DNA of 64,000 nt from Fusobacteriaceae bacterium (GCA_031272775.1 JAISTB010000007.1:1-64000); one strand, 5' to 3'. Numbered from the stretch's first letter, positions 33,208 to 42,730 are shown. Translations and numbers: made by a program. Notes: generated by a model from the letters alone, not told the origin.

Positions 33208-34471
33208 GATACCGCGTAATCCCGTCGATCACATCCACATCCCCGAATCCGCCGGCCTTGGTGACGATAACCGGCGAAAGGGCCGGATCTCGGCCTGTGG
33301 TTTTGGCGATCACGACGCCCGGGGCGATTTCTTCCAGCGGGAAGATCCCGTCGCAGCCCAATTTTTCGATGATCCCGATCAGCGTATCGCCGCCAAAGAC
33401 AACTAAATTTTTGATTTTTGAACTCTTGAGGATCTCTTTTACCAGAAGACCGACCCGGTCCGCGATCCGCAGGCCCAGCTGTTTCGATTCGATCCCCTTT
33501 TCCCGGGCGTAGGTCTCCGTTTTTGCCAATTCCCCGTAATCTCTCAGCGTCCGCACAAGCATCTTTCCCTTTTTGCCGACTTCCGCGGCAATTTTTTTCG
33601 CAAGAGCGGTAAATTCAGGCGTTTCCGGGAAATCCGGATCGAGGATCTCCCGGGATTTCAGCGTGTAGCTCGAAAATCCATGATCCTCCGCGTAGTTTGC
33701 CTGATCGACGGAAATCTGGTTTACGCTGCCGCAGAGAAACAGAAAGCGCCGATCCTCCAAGACGAGGGCTTTTTCTTTTTCAGTAGCAGGCGGAATCCAT
33801 TCCGAAAGCACTTCGGCAAACCCCGCGCAACCTGCCGTATGGCGCAATTTCCCCCGCTCTCCCAAACATTTTCCGATTTCCGCCAGATCGGCGTCGGTTT
33901 CCCCGTCGCAAACGCGGATTGTCCCCGACTCATGAGGCGGCAAATCCTGTCCGGGATCCTCTCCTTTTTCGCAAAGAACTACCGCGCAGGGGCTCTGGGC
34001 CGCCAGGATTTTTATGACCTCACTTTCGCGCACGGGATTGAGGGGATCCCTGGCGAAGACCGTCTCCGCCAGGGGGACGCCGTTGACGTAATGGATGCCT
34101 TTTACGGTAGTTCTGCCGCTCTTGGGCAGAGCCGGTACAAAGATCACTTCAGCCGTCCCAAGCCCTTCAAGAAAGCCCGTCACCTCTGCGCCAACATTGC
34201 CGCGCAGGGTGGAGTCGGTCTTTTTGTAAAAAAAGCAGCCGGGTATATTCCGGAAACGCGCGGTCAGGGCGCGGACTTTCTCCCGGGCCGCCTCAGGCCT
34301 GTCGTGGCGGCTTTCCGTATCGACAACGAGAACCCCGGTCCCCGCCGGGACCGACTCCGGGCCGATGCTTTGATCGGCCGTCACCAGCGTCGGGACGCCC
34401 TTTTTTGAAAATTGGACCCCCGTATCGAGGGCCCCGGTAAAATCATCGGCGATAATGAGGAGCTTCAGCAT
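33164..34471 (-). CDS. Four-carbon acid-sugar kinase (DUF1537; D-threonate/erythronate kinase)
   Basis: 435 residues, full length. The N-terminal domain begins LKLLIIADDFTGALDTGVQFSKKG and contains FYKKTDSTLRGNVGAE (substrate side); the C-terminal nucleotide-binding domain has VVFGGDTL near 385 and KAGGFGD near 415. The family phosphorylates four-carbon aldonic acids at O4. It overlaps pdxA2 by 7 bp (ATGCTGA), so both are made together; this pair is the known D-threonate module (DtnK-PdxA2), with D-erythronate or L-threonate as alternatives. ATG 34471 has AAAGGAA upstream. Its 3' end is overlapped by the convergent HipA-like gene, and no terminator is visible between them. Confidence 0.88.
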   Translation of the reverse strand: MLKLLIIADDFTGALDTGVQFSKKGVPTLVTADQSIGPESVPAGTGVLVVDTESRHDRPEAAREKVRALTARFRNIPGCFFYKKTDSTLRGNVGAEVTGFLEGLGTAEVIFVPALPKSGRTTVKGIHYVNGVPLAETVFARDPLNPVRESEVIKILAAQSPCAVVLCEKGEDPGQDLPPHESGTIRVCDGETDADLAEIGKCLGERGKLRHTAGCAGFAEVLSEWIPPATEKEKALVLEDRRFLFLCGSVNQISVDQANYAEDHGFSSYTLKSREILDPDFPETPEFTALAKKIAAEVGKKGKMLVRTLRDYGELAKTETYAREKGIESKQLGLRIADRVGLLVKEILKSSKIKNLVVFGGDTLIGIIEKLGCDGIFPLEEIAPGVVIAKTTGRDPALSPVIVTKAGGFGDVDVIDGITRYLTVPPSSPSAKSEP

Positions 34472-35541
34472 GTCAATCCATTCCTTTTGCCGCATTTTCC
34501 CCTACTCTTTTTTTGCCGCTCCACCGCAAGCCGGATCGCGTAATCCACAGCGCTTTTCAGGCTTAACGCGTTGGCGGTTCCCTTCCCCGCCTGATCGAAG
34601 GCCGTTCCGTGATCGACCGATACGCGAATGATGGGTAGCCCCAACGTGATATTGACCCCCTGCACCGCTTCCCATTGCGCTTTTTCCTTGTTGTAGACAA
34701 ACCCGACCAGTTTCAAGGGGATGTGCCCCTGATCGTGGTACATGGCAACCACGATGTCGTACCATCCGCCTCTGGCCTTGGAAAATACCGAATCAGGCGG
34801 GATCGGACCTTCGGCATTGATCCCTTCCGCTTTCGCGAGGGCAATGGCGGGGATGATCTCCGTCAGTTCTTCCGTTCCGAACAATCCGTTTTCTCCGCTG
34901 TGGGGGTTGAGACCGGCGACACCGATCTTTGGCGTCTGGATTCCGAGATCCCGGCAGGCGGCGTCCGCCAGTCGAATGACTTCGAGGACGCGGTCTTTTT
35001 TGACCCTGTCGCAGGCTTCCCGCAAAGATACGTGGGTGCTGATGTGTATGACTCGCAGATTTTCACAGGCAAGCATCATCGCGTATTTTTTTGTTCCGGT
35101 GAGCTCGGCGTAAATTTCCGTGTGCCCCGCGTAATGATGGCCTGCCAGATTCATGGCTTCTTTGTTCAGCGCGTTTGTTACGGTGGCGTCCACTTCCCCC
35201 GACAGGGCAAGCTCGATTGCGCGTTTTACATATTGGAATGCGGCGTTTCCCGCTATCGGAGACACTTTTCCGGGAATGAGTTTCTCCCCGTCCACCAGGC
35301 GCAAATCCAAAATATCCACTGTTCCGTATTGGAAAAGCGCTTCCGAAACCTGCGCGATCGGATGAATGATCAACAGCCTCTCCCGCAGAATTTCCCCGGT
35401 TTTTTCCAAAACGGAGGCGTCTCCGATCAAAAGCGGCCGACACCGTCCGTACAGGCTTTTTTCCCCGAAGACTTTCAGGGATATTTCCGGTCCTATGCTT
35501 GCCGGATCTCCCATCGTAATTCCGACGATTGGCTGATACAC
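34465..35541 (-). CDS. pdxA2: PdxA-family 4-phosphoerythronate/threonate dehydrogenase (PdxA2)
   Basis: 358 residues, somewhat longer than E. coli PdxA (329). Signature GITMGDPASIGPEI at the start; metal-ligand histidines in HISTHVSL, NPHSGENG and MYHDQGHIPLK; VSVDHGTAFDQAGKGTAN near the end. It oxidises and decarboxylates a 4-phospho-aldonate, giving dihydroxyacetone phosphate when the substrate is D-threonate 4-phosphate. Coupling to the DUF1537 kinase argues for this catabolic role and against pyridoxal phosphate synthesis. GTG start at 35541 behind GGGAGG. Confidence 0.88.
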   Translation of the reverse strand: MYQPIVGITMGDPASIGPEISLKVFGEKSLYGRCRPLLIGDASVLEKTGEILRERLLIIHPIAQVSEALFQYGTVDILDLRLVDGEKLIPGKVSPIAGNAAFQYVKRAIELALSGEVDATVTNALNKEAMNLAGHHYAGHTEIYAELTGTKKYAMMLACENLRVIHISTHVSLREACDRVKKDRVLEVIRLADAACRDLGIQTPKIGVAGLNPHSGENGLFGTEELTEIIPAIALAKAEGINAEGPIPPDSVFSKARGGWYDIVVAMYHDQGHIPLKLVGFVYNKEKAQWEAVQGVNITLGLPIIRVSVDHGTAFDQAGKGTANALSLKSAVDYAIRLAVERQKKSRGKCGKRNGLTC

Positions 35542-35602
35542 GTTACCTCCCTGAATGCTGTCATGTGATCACCTTCGTTTCCATGATTTTTCTCTCATCA
35601 CA

Positions 35603-35631
35603 ATCCTACCTTTTTTTTCGGAGAATTTCAA
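35603..35631 (-). promoter_or_regulatory. Promoter of the pdxA2-DUF1537 operon
   Basis: On the minus strand -35 TTGAAA (plus 35626-35631), 17-bp spacer, -10 TAGGAT (plus 35603-35608), 62 bp before the GTG start. Confidence 0.55.
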
Positions 35632-35644
35632 GCAAAATTTTTCC

Positions 35645-35692
35645 CATAAAAAAACTGTTATAGAATGAGGGCTGTCATCCTATAACAGTTTT
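35645..35692 (-). terminator. Rho-independent terminator of the HU gene
   Basis: 13-bp stem AAAACTGTTATAG/CTATAACAGTTTT with a 16-nt loop. On the minus strand it ends in a run of seven T, 12 bp after the HU stop codon. Confidence 0.9.
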
Positions 35693-35703
35693 GGCTTGCT
35701 TTC

Positions 35704-35985
35704 TTATTTCTTGTTAACGAGAACGCCCAGGTCCTTTCCGGCGGTGAATTTCACAGCCTTTTTGGCGGGAACTTTCATCTCTTTCCCGGTCTGGGGATTC
35801 CGGCAGGTCCTCGCGGCCCGTTCCACTACTTTGAATTTACCGAAGCCGAGAAAAGAAACTTCATCGCCTTTGGCCAGCGCCTTTTCTACTGTTGCTACGA
35901 AAGCAACCGCTTTTCTTTCCGCTTCCGCTTTTGTTGAAAAATCTCCTTCGGCAAAATAAAGATCAACAAACTCTTTCTTCGTCAT
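35704..35985 (-). CDS. hup: HU/IHF-family DNA-binding protein
   Basis: 93 residues, standard HU length. The N-terminal helices (MTKKEFVDLYFAEGDFSTKAEAERKAVAFVATVEKAL) are followed by VSFLGFGKFKVVERAARTCRNPQTGKEM, the beta arm whose RNPQTG segment inserts into the minor groove, and a Lys-rich end. ATG at 35985 follows AAGGAGG. Monocistronic, with its own promoter and terminator. Nucleoid architectural protein. Confidence 0.95.
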   Translation of the reverse strand: MTKKEFVDLYFAEGDFSTKAEAERKAVAFVATVEKALAKGDEVSFLGFGKFKVVERAARTCRNPQTGKEMKVPAKKAVKFTAGKDLGVLVNKK

Positions 35986-36109
35986 GATTGATTTCCTCCT
36001 TAAAATAAAAGTTTCGTCAAGATATGGATGGTTGTCCGTCTTCCGGCGGCAGAGCACAAATTATTTCCGGTACCAGCGCGTAACCATACAACATTAAACA
36101 TCTTTCATT

Positions 36110-36137
36110 ATTATACCATATTTTACGATCTTTTCAA
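36110..36137 (-). promoter_or_regulatory. Promoter of the HU gene
   Basis: On the minus strand -35 TTGAAA (plus 36132-36137), 16-bp spacer, -10 TATAAT (plus 36110-36115) extended by TGG. The leader of about 120 nt includes a possible hairpin region, no clear riboswitch. Confidence 0.75.
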
Positions 36138-36175
36138 GCCCCCAACGCCAATTTTTTGCGTTTTTTTTCACTTTC

Positions 36176-39100
36176 TCAAAAAAGAGACTTTTGATTCGAT
36201 TCGCTCAAGTTGCCAATACACCCCAATTTCCGGAGTTTGTCGAGGATCGTGCCCGACAGCTGCGTCCTTTTTCTGAGGTCCTCGTAGGATAAAAATTCTT
36301 CCTTGCAGCGCTCCTCGACGATCTTTGTGGCGGCCGATTCGCCGAGACCGTTCAGAGCGATCAGGGGGAATCTGATTTTTCCTTCCTCAGGCACGAATTT
36401 TTTCGCGTCGGACTTGAAGAGGTCTATGGGGAGGAAGGAGAAGCCGCGGGCGTTCATTTCCACAATGACTTCGCAAACCGTGAGCGTGGCCTTTTTCTTG
36501 GCGTCAAGGTTGCTTTCCCTGCGCAGGGCCTTGATTTGCTCTTTGACGGCCCCCACGTCCCGCATCAGCTCATAGTTGAAATCTTCGGCCTTTCTTGAGA
36601 AATACGCCGCGTAAAAGGCCAGGGGATAATGGACCTTGAAATAGGCGATCCGCATGGCCATCATGACGTAGGCCACCGCGTGCCCCTTGGGAAACATGTA
36701 CTTGATCTTGCGGCAGGATTCGATATACCAGTCGGGGACGTTTTTGGCGCGCATTTCCGCCGAATGTTTCTCCCATTTGGCCGGATCTTTGGAAGGCTTT
36801 CCCTTCCGGACGAATTCCATGATGTCAAAGGCCTGTTGCTTCGATATGCCGCAGTCGATCAGGTAGTTCATGATGTCGTCCCGGACCGTGATGATCTCTG
36901 AAAGGGTGGCGGTCCCGTTCTTGACGAGCTCCTGGGCGTTGTTGAGCCAGACGTCCGTCCCGTGGGACAGACCCGCGATCCGGACCAGTTCCGTAAAGGT
37001 CCGGGGCTTTGTGTCCTTGAGGATCTTGATGACGAAATCCGTGCCGAATTCCGGTATCCCGTAAGTCCCGATATCGGATCCGATGTCGTCGCCTTTGACC
37101 CCCAAGGGTTCCGTACCCCGGAAAATCTTCAGGGTCTCGGGATCCGTCAGCGGGATCTCATAGACGTCGACGCCCGTGTATTCCTGCAGGAGCTTGATCG
37201 TCGTGGGATCATCGTGACCGAGGATGTCAAGCTTGACGAGCTGGTCCTCCATTTCGTGGTAGTCAAAATGGGTCGTGACGGAATCGCTGGTCTGGTCGTT
37301 GGCCGGTTTTTGGACCGGGCAGAACTCGTAGATGCTCACGTCGTTGGGCAGCACGATCATGCCGCCGGGATGCTGGCCCGTGGTCTTTTTCGCCCCTTCG
37401 ATGAGCTTCGCGAGCCGTTCGATATGGGCGCGCTCGATGGGGATGTTGTTTTCCTCATAATATTTTTTGATGTAGCCGTAGGCGTTTTTCGCGGCCAGGG
37501 TGGAGATGGTTCCCGCCTTGAACACGTTTTCCCGTCCGAAGAGCGTCTCGCAGTAGCGGTGGATCTCGCTCTGGTATTCGCCCGAGAAATTGAGGTCGAT
37601 ATCGGGGGTCTTTTCGCCGTCAAAGCCCATGAAGACTTCGAAAGGAATCGTAAATCCGTCTCTCCGGAGCGGTTTTCCGCATTTGGGGCAGATCTTCTCG
37701 GGCATATCGACGCCGCAGCCCGCTTTATCGGTAAATTCCGAATATTTGCAGTCGGGATTGTCGCAGATGTAGTGGGGGTACAGGGCGTTTACCTCGGTAA
37801 TGCCCATCATATAGGCCACGAGACTCGAGCCCACGGATCCCCGGGAACCGACCAGATAGCCGTTGTCAAGGGATTTTTTCACTAGTTTCTGGGCCGAGAG
37901 ATAGAGCACGGCGAAGTCATTATTGATGATGGCGTCGAGCTCTTTTTTGAGCCGTTCGGAAACGACCTCGGGCAGAGGATCCCCGTAAATCCGGTGCGCC
38001 TTTTCATAGGTCATCTCTTTGATGATTTTTTCGGCGTTTTCGATTTTCGGCGGGAAAAAATCCTCGGGAATCGGGCGCACGTCCTCGATTAAACCGGCGA
38101 TCCGGTTTGTGTTGGCGACGACGATCTCCCGGGCGGTTTCCTCGCCGAGCCAGGAAAATTCGGCAAGCAACTCGTCGGTCGTCCGGAACCAGAATTTGTT
38201 GTCCGTCATATAGGATTCGGGCTTGTAGGCCGTCCCGCCGCCGTAGACGAGAACGCTTCTGAGGATGGCGTCGGACTCGTTGAGATAGTGAACGTCGGAG
38301 GAAGCGGTCACCGGAATTTCGTGCTCTCTGGCGAGGCGGTAAAACCAGCGGTCCATGTCCATGACGTCCGTGAGATCTTTCATGACGCCGCTTCCGCTGT
38401 CGTCGACCAGTTCTGCGTAGGCTCCCATGGGGAGAAATTCGATGTAATCATAGAAGCTGACGCTTTCGGCGGCCTTTTCAAAGTCATAGTGCAGATAATG
38501 GGCGGTCAGTTCTCCGTAATTGAGATTGTGAGCCGTCAGCGCCGAACCCACGAGGAGGCCCTCCCGTTTTTCCTGCAAAAGGGTTTTGGGGATTTTGGGC
38601 TTTCTGTTGCCGTAATAGTCCGTGTGGGCCAGCGAAATCAGCTCATAGAGGTTCCGGAGGCCGGTTTTATTTTTGACAAGCAGGACGCAGTTGTAGCATT
38701 CGGCGTTCTTGATGTTCTTCGGAAAGGCCCCGTCGAAGTCCAGGAGATTTTTTACGCCCTTTTCCCGGTATTTTTCCAGGAAGATCGTGAACATCAGCGA
38801 CGTGGCCTGGGCGTCGTCCACGGCCCTGTGGTGATTTTCCAGCGAAAGGCCCAGGAGCTTGTTGAGGGGACCCAGTCCGTAGGATTTGAGGCCCGGATAG
38901 ATGGCCTTGGCTAACGTCAACGTATCCATGACCGAGGGCCGGAAATCGATCCCGAGGATCTTTTTGGCGTCCCGGGTAATAAAGCCCATGTCAAAGGGCG
39001 CGTTGTGGGCGACCATGGTGGCGTCCCCGGCAAATTCCAGAAAGGCCGGCAGCACTTCGTCGATCGCGGGTTCATTGGCGACCATTTGATCCGTTATGCC

Positions 39101-40573
39101 CGTGAGTTCCTGGATCTTTGGCGGAATGGGGCGTCCCGGGTTTACAAAGCGGGAAAAGCGATCGACAATCCGGGTACCTTTGAGCTTTACGGCGCCGATT
39201 TCGATAATGGGGTTTTCGTGCTCATTGAGCCCGCAGGTCTCCAGGTCGAAGACGACGAAGGTTTCTTCTTCAAAGTCGATGTCTTTGGGATTCCGGATGA
39301 TGTTTTCCCCGTCGTTGACAAGCGAAATCTCGCAGCCCAGAATGAGCTTGAAGTCTTTTCCCTTTTCCTTCGCCGCTTTATATGCCCGGGGAAAGGCGTG
39401 AACGACTGCGTAATCGGTAATGGCAATGGCTTTATGCCCGTATTCGGCCGCTCGTTGGATCAATTCCCCCGCGTCGCAAACACCTACCATTTCGCTCATT
39501 TTTGTGTGGGTGTGCAGCTCCACCATTTTTTCCGGCGCTGTATCGGTCTTCTTTTCTTCGCCCAACGTGAGGGGATTGATGGAGGAAGCCCAAAATTCAG
39601 GCTCCTTGTCGGGGCTATTGTCGTTGATTTTTTTCGTTCCGCTGAGTTTCACGTATTTCATGGCGGCAAAATCCGTATCCAGATTGGGGGACAGCCAGAA
39701 TTTGGCCATCATGGAATTTTTTTCGTCGGTAATGCCGATGGTGGCGATCATGCGCCCGGTTCGCGTTTCCCGGGTCTCATAGTGGAAGACCTTCCCCTGG
39801 ACGACAATGCCTTCGTCGCCTGGATCGAGGGCGTAATATTCGTCGATGGGGATCACGGAACCCTTGATCTCCGCCTGGAGCCGTTTTCCCTTTCCGCCGT
39901 CGTTGGTTTTCCAAAAGGGGGCGCTTTTTCCCTGAGCGGGAGCGGCGCCGAAGGATACGCTTTTTTCCTTTTTCTTCGGCATATCGCCGATATTGACGAT
40001 ATTGCTTTTTTCCGCTTCCTCCTCCAGCTCCTTGAGCTTGGCGTCGGAAAGATCCACGATTTCGCTGACTTCCTTGGAAAAATCCCCCAAGTCAAGGCAG
40101 ACCTCGATCTCCGGGACGCCAAAATTTCTGATGATCTCTTCCAGCTTCGACTGGATGCGCATCTCCTTCAGCGTCTTGATCGCGAGCTCGTTGTTCAGCT
40201 GCAAATGCACGGTAAATTTTTCCCCGGACTGCTCCGTGGAAATCCGGTAGAAATATAAAAAAGTCCTCGAGGTCGCGTTTTTGTTCTTGAGCCGTTTGAT
40301 GGCCCTTTCAACGATATCCTTGATGTCCCCGGGCGTAAAATTCCCTTCCCGGTACCGGATCTTGAAATCGATTTCGAGGTCTTGCCATTTTTTCCGGACC
40401 TTGTCGTAGATCAGCTCCACTTCGTTTAAAAATTTGGGCGAGACGACGTCGCAGACGAGATCCATCCGTTTGTTTTTTTCATAAAAAATGATTTTATCCA
40501 CATAGACATTCCGGATCCCCATCTGGCTGAACAGGTTCTCCTGCGGAATGATTACTCTCTGAAATTCGCTCAT
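36176..40573 (-). CDS. polC: DNA polymerase III alpha subunit, PolC type
   Basis: 1465 residues, the normal PolC size. Order: N-terminal region, OB fold (about 250-370), split PHP domain (VELHTHTKMSEMVG at about 375; DYIEFLPMGAYAEL later), an inserted DEDDh proofreading exonuclease (FVVFDLETCGLNEHENPIIEIG, VAHNAPFDMGF, HRAVDDAQAT), then the polymerase with GSRGSVGSSLVAYMMGI, the zinc-type cysteines CDNPDCKYSEF...CPKCGKPL, and the catalytic acidic FMGFDGEKTPDIDLNFSG. The exonuclease nested in PHP distinguishes PolC from DnaE and points to Firmicutes, Fusobacteria or Thermotogae. ATG at 40573 follows GGGAGG. Last gene of the khpA-rimM-trmD-SPOUT-polC operon. Confidence 0.97.
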   Translation of the reverse strand: MSEFQRVIIPQENLFSQMGIRNVYVDKIIFYEKNKRMDLVCDVVSPKFLNEVELIYDKVRKKWQDLEIDFKIRYREGNFTPGDIKDIVERAIKRLKNKNATSRTFLYFYRISTEQSGEKFTVHLQLNNELAIKTLKEMRIQSKLEEIIRNFGVPEIEVCLDLGDFSKEVSEIVDLSDAKLKELEEEAEKSNIVNIGDMPKKKEKSVSFGAAPAQGKSAPFWKTNDGGKGKRLQAEIKGSVIPIDEYYALDPGDEGIVVQGKVFHYETRETRTGRMIATIGITDEKNSMMAKFWLSPNLDTDFAAMKYVKLSGTKKINDNSPDKEPEFWASSINPLTLGEEKKTDTAPEKMVELHTHTKMSEMVGVCDAGELIQRAAEYGHKAIAITDYAVVHAFPRAYKAAKEKGKDFKLILGCEISLVNDGENIIRNPKDIDFEEETFVVFDLETCGLNEHENPIIEIGAVKLKGTRIVDRFSRFVNPGRPIPPKIQELTGITDQMVANEPAIDEVLPAFLEFAGDATMVAHNAPFDMGFITRDAKKILGIDFRPSVMDTLTLAKAIYPGLKSYGLGPLNKLLGLSLENHHRAVDDAQATSLMFTIFLEKYREKGVKNLLDFDGAFPKNIKNAECYNCVLLVKNKTGLRNLYELISLAHTDYYGNRKPKIPKTLLQEKREGLLVGSALTAHNLNYGELTAHYLHYDFEKAAESVSFYDYIEFLPMGAYAELVDDSGSGVMKDLTDVMDMDRWFYRLAREHEIPVTASSDVHYLNESDAILRSVLVYGGGTAYKPESYMTDNKFWFRTTDELLAEFSWLGEETAREIVVANTNRIAGLIEDVRPIPEDFFPPKIENAEKIIKEMTYEKAHRIYGDPLPEVVSERLKKELDAIINNDFAVLYLSAQKLVKKSLDNGYLVGSRGSVGSSLVAYMMGITEVNALYPHYICDNPDCKYSEFTDKAGCGVDMPEKICPKCGKPLRRDGFTIPFEVFMGFDGEKTPDIDLNFSGEYQSEIHRYCETLFGRENVFKAGTISTLAAKNAYGYIKKYYEENNIPIERAHIERLAKLIEGAKKTTGQHPGGMIVLPNDVSIYEFCPVQKPANDQTSDSVTTHFDYHEMEDQLVKLDILGHDDPTTIKLLQEYTGVDVYEIPLTDPETLKIFRGTEPLGVKGDDIGSDIGTYGIPEFGTDFVIKILKDTKPRTFTELVRIAGLSHGTDVWLNNAQELVKNGTATLSEIITVRDDIMNYLIDCGISKQQAFDIMEFVRKGKPSKDPAKWEKHSAEMRAKNVPDWYIESCRKIKYMFPKGHAVAYVMMAMRIAYFKVHYPLAFYAAYFSRKAEDFNYELMRDVGAVKEQIKALRRESNLDAKKKATLTVCEVIVEMNARGFSFLPIDLFKSDAKKFVPEEGKIRFPLIALNGLGESAATKIVEERCKEEFLSYEDLRKRTQLSGTILDKLRKLGCIGNLSESNQKSLF

Positions 40574-40592
40574 GTTTCCTCCCGTTTCTTTT

Positions 40593-41156
40593 CTACGCTT
40601 CTCCCAGCAGTCTGTCCAGGATAATGGCCGCAGCCGCCCGGACCGACAAATGATTGTACTCCGACTTGCCCCGGATGGGCTCAAGGATCACGTCCGCCAT
40701 GTCCATGACGGCGTCCGTCAGGCCCCAGCCGGTTCCGAAGAGAATGAGATAGGGCCTTTCGTCATTCCTGATGGCTTTCGCCAGCGCCTCATAACTCGTG
40801 GATCCCGTGAAGGTCCGGGCCGAGGTCGTCACGATCACGGGGGCCGCCCCGTTTTCCGTCGTGATCCGGTGAATGAGCTTCTCGATGCTGCCGGTAACCC
40901 TGGTGATCCCGAAGGCTTCCCCCCGGTTTTTGTTGTAGTTGCCGCCGGCGCCCTCCCGCCAATAGGAGATGATCCGCTCCGTCAGGACTTTTTGCGCATC
41001 GGCGGGAATGATCAGATGGTATTCCCTGACGCCGTAAGTCCGGCATGTCCGCGAGATGTCGTGGATGTCGAAGTTGGTAACCGAAGTGCAGACTTCCTCG
41101 TGCTTTCGGTTGTAGACCGGATAATGGACGAGGGCCACATAAAGATTATTTCGCAT
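40593..41156 (-). CDS. SPOUT-family RNA methyltransferase (COG4752 type)
   Basis: 187 residues. Begins NLYVALVHYPVYNRKHEEVCTSVTN and has the C-terminal knot region LILFGTGWGLTDAVMDMADVILEPI followed by SEYNHLSVRAAAAIILDRLLG, as in the SPOUT protein adjoining trmD in Thermotoga. It should methylate RNA with SAM; the target is unknown. It overlaps the end of trmD by 11 bp, so the pair is coupled. Confidence 0.85.
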   Translation of the reverse strand: MRNNLYVALVHYPVYNRKHEEVCTSVTNFDIHDISRTCRTYGVREYHLIIPADAQKVLTERIISYWREGAGGNYNKNRGEAFGITRVTGSIEKLIHRITTENGAAPVIVTTSARTFTGSTSYEALAKAIRNDERPYLILFGTGWGLTDAVMDMADVILEPIRGKSEYNHLSVRAAAAIILDRLLGEA

Positions 41157-41913
41157 CGCTTTCGTCCTCCGTCCGCTTGCTTTCCGCGTCAGCTTTTTCC
41201 CGCTCTTCCCTCAGGATTTCCTCATAGAGTTTTTTTTCGAGCTCGGAAAATGTCCGCCGCAAAATGAGGTCGGGCCTCTTTTTCCGGGTTCGCCGCAGGC
41301 TCTCTTTCAGACGCCACCACTCGATATTCTTGTGGTGGCCGGAAATCAACACTTCCGGAACGACCTGGCCCTCATATTCGCAGGGCCTGGTATACTGCGG
41401 AAAATCCAGGAGCCCGTCATAAAAAGAGTCCCGCTCATAGGATTCTTTCTTGATGACGCCGTCCACCAGCCTTGTCACGGCGTCCATAATAACCATGGCC
41501 GGAAGTTCCCCTCCGGTCAGGACGTAATCGCCTATGGAAATCTCCAGGGGCCGGGTCCGCTCGAGAACCCTCTCGTCGATGCCCTCATAATGACCCGCGA
41601 TAATGGTGATTTCCTCTTCTTTCGCCAGTTCTCCCGCCAGTTTCTGCGTGAACGTCACGCCCTGGGGGCTCGTATAAATCAATTTTCCCGACAAGGTCGC
41701 CAGCGCCCGCAAGAGGGGCTCCGGCTTCATGACCATGCCGCCCCCTCCGCCAAAGGGGACGTCGTCGGCCTGTCTGTGCTTGTCCCAGGCAAAATCCCGG
41801 ATGTTGATCACCCGGATATCGATGAGCTTTTGCTCCATGGCCCGACCGATGATGCTTTCGCGCCGGAATTCCTCAAAAAGGCCCGGGAAAAGCGTCAATA
41901 CATTAAATCTCAT
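41146..41913 (-). CDS. trmD: tRNA (guanine-37-N1)-methyltransferase
   Basis: 255 residues. Starts MRFNVLTLFPGLFEEF; has HRQADDVPFGGGGGMVMKPEPL, the knot and SAM loop IGDYVLTGGELPAMVIMDAVTRLV, and SGHHKNIEWWRLKESLRRTRKKRPDLI. It makes m1G37 in tRNAs that read CNN and GG-containing codons, preventing frameshifts. The C-terminus has about 25 extra charged residues. Overlaps rimM by 11 bp. Confidence 0.97.
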   Translation of the reverse strand: MRFNVLTLFPGLFEEFRRESIIGRAMEQKLIDIRVINIRDFAWDKHRQADDVPFGGGGGMVMKPEPLLRALATLSGKLIYTSPQGVTFTQKLAGELAKEEEITIIAGHYEGIDERVLERTRPLEISIGDYVLTGGELPAMVIMDAVTRLVDGVIKKESYERDSFYDGLLDFPQYTRPCEYEGQVVPEVLISGHHKNIEWWRLKESLRRTRKKRPDLILRRTFSELEKKLYEEILREEREKADAESKRTEDESDAK

Positions 41914-42448
41914 GTTCTTTCCGCTGCCGTTTCTTCCGGTTTTTTTCTTCGATCATGCCCTCAAGGATCGTCACGCGCAGCGTGTTCTTCTCCCTGTCCA
42001 CCTTCCGGATGAAGTGGTCGATGGCGGGTACCATGATCTCGTGGTTTTCGTCTTCGATCACGAGGATCGTATACGTGGGCGCGGCGAAAAAATCCGCCAC
42101 CACCCCTAATTTTTCGTCGGTTTCGTCGTCTATGGCCTCCATATGGAGGTAGTTGTCCGGCCGTTCTTCCTCTGTTCCGGGCGCCAGTTCCTTCCGAACT
42201 TTGATGATGCCGTTCCGGAGAGAATCCGCCCCGTCACGGGTCGAGATGTTCTCAAAGTCCATGATCCATTTGTCCGGCGCTGTCTGTTTCAAAAACCGTA
42301 CCGTCAGGACGATTTCGTCGCTTTTGTATTTTTTCACGACGACCTTCTCTCCGATCAGGAAGGAAATGTCGTCCAATGTGCTGATGACTTTGACGGTACC
42401 CCGCAAATTGTGACTGGCCCATATCTTTCCAACTTCTATCAAGTCCAT
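41903..42448 (-). CDS. rimM: Ribosome maturation factor RimM
   Basis: 181 residues: an N-terminal beta-barrel (EVGKIWASHNLRGTVKVISTLDD, a variant of the usual GxHGxxG motif) and a PRC-barrel from about 95 (DNYLHMEAIDDETDEKLGVVADFF, MVPAIDHFIRKVD). It assists 16S processing and 30S assembly with S19. 4 bp after khpA; standard order before trmD. Confidence 0.93.
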   Translation of the reverse strand: MDLIEVGKIWASHNLRGTVKVISTLDDISFLIGEKVVVKKYKSDEIVLTVRFLKQTAPDKWIMDFENISTRDGADSLRNGIIKVRKELAPGTEEERPDNYLHMEAIDDETDEKLGVVADFFAAPTYTILVIEDENHEIMVPAIDHFIRKVDREKNTLRVTILEGMIEEKNRKKRQRKEHEI

Positions 42449-42452
42449 GATC

Positions 42453-42692
42453 TCAGTCGATGAATTCCACGTTGATGTTGAGCTTGTCTTTGATCCCTGC
42501 CGCCTGCATCACTCCCCTGATGGTATTGGCGGTCAGGCCGTTCTTCCCGATGATTTTTCCCATTTCCCCCCTGGCGACGTTTACGCGAAATGTGACATTG
42601 TCATCGACAGCGTCGTATTCGATCTTGACCTGATCTTTTTTCTCGACGAGCTCTTTGATAATGTAGGCGAGCAAATCTTCCAGTCTTTCCAT
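42453..42692 (-). CDS. khpA: KH-domain RNA-binding protein KhpA
   Basis: 79 residues, one KH domain with the RNA-binding loop GKIIGKNG (near 50). Start behind GAAGGAGG. KhpA binds RNA with KhpB in cell-division control and small-RNA regulation in Gram-positives and Fusobacteria. Here it is the first gene of the operon; the rpsP gene that often precedes it is missing. Confidence 0.92.
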   Translation of the reverse strand: MERLEDLLAYIIKELVEKKDQVKIEYDAVDDNVTFRVNVARGEMGKIIGKNGLTANTIRGVMQAAGIKDKLNINVEFID

Positions 42693-42730
42693 CGATCCTC
42701 CTTCATAGTAGTTTTCCTGTTGTCCCTTCC

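Noticed and set aside
40574-40684. Longer N-terminus of PolC
   Set aside because: The extra 37 codons overlap the end of the SPOUT methyltransferase gene and have no ribosome site; ATG 40573 follows GGGAGG.
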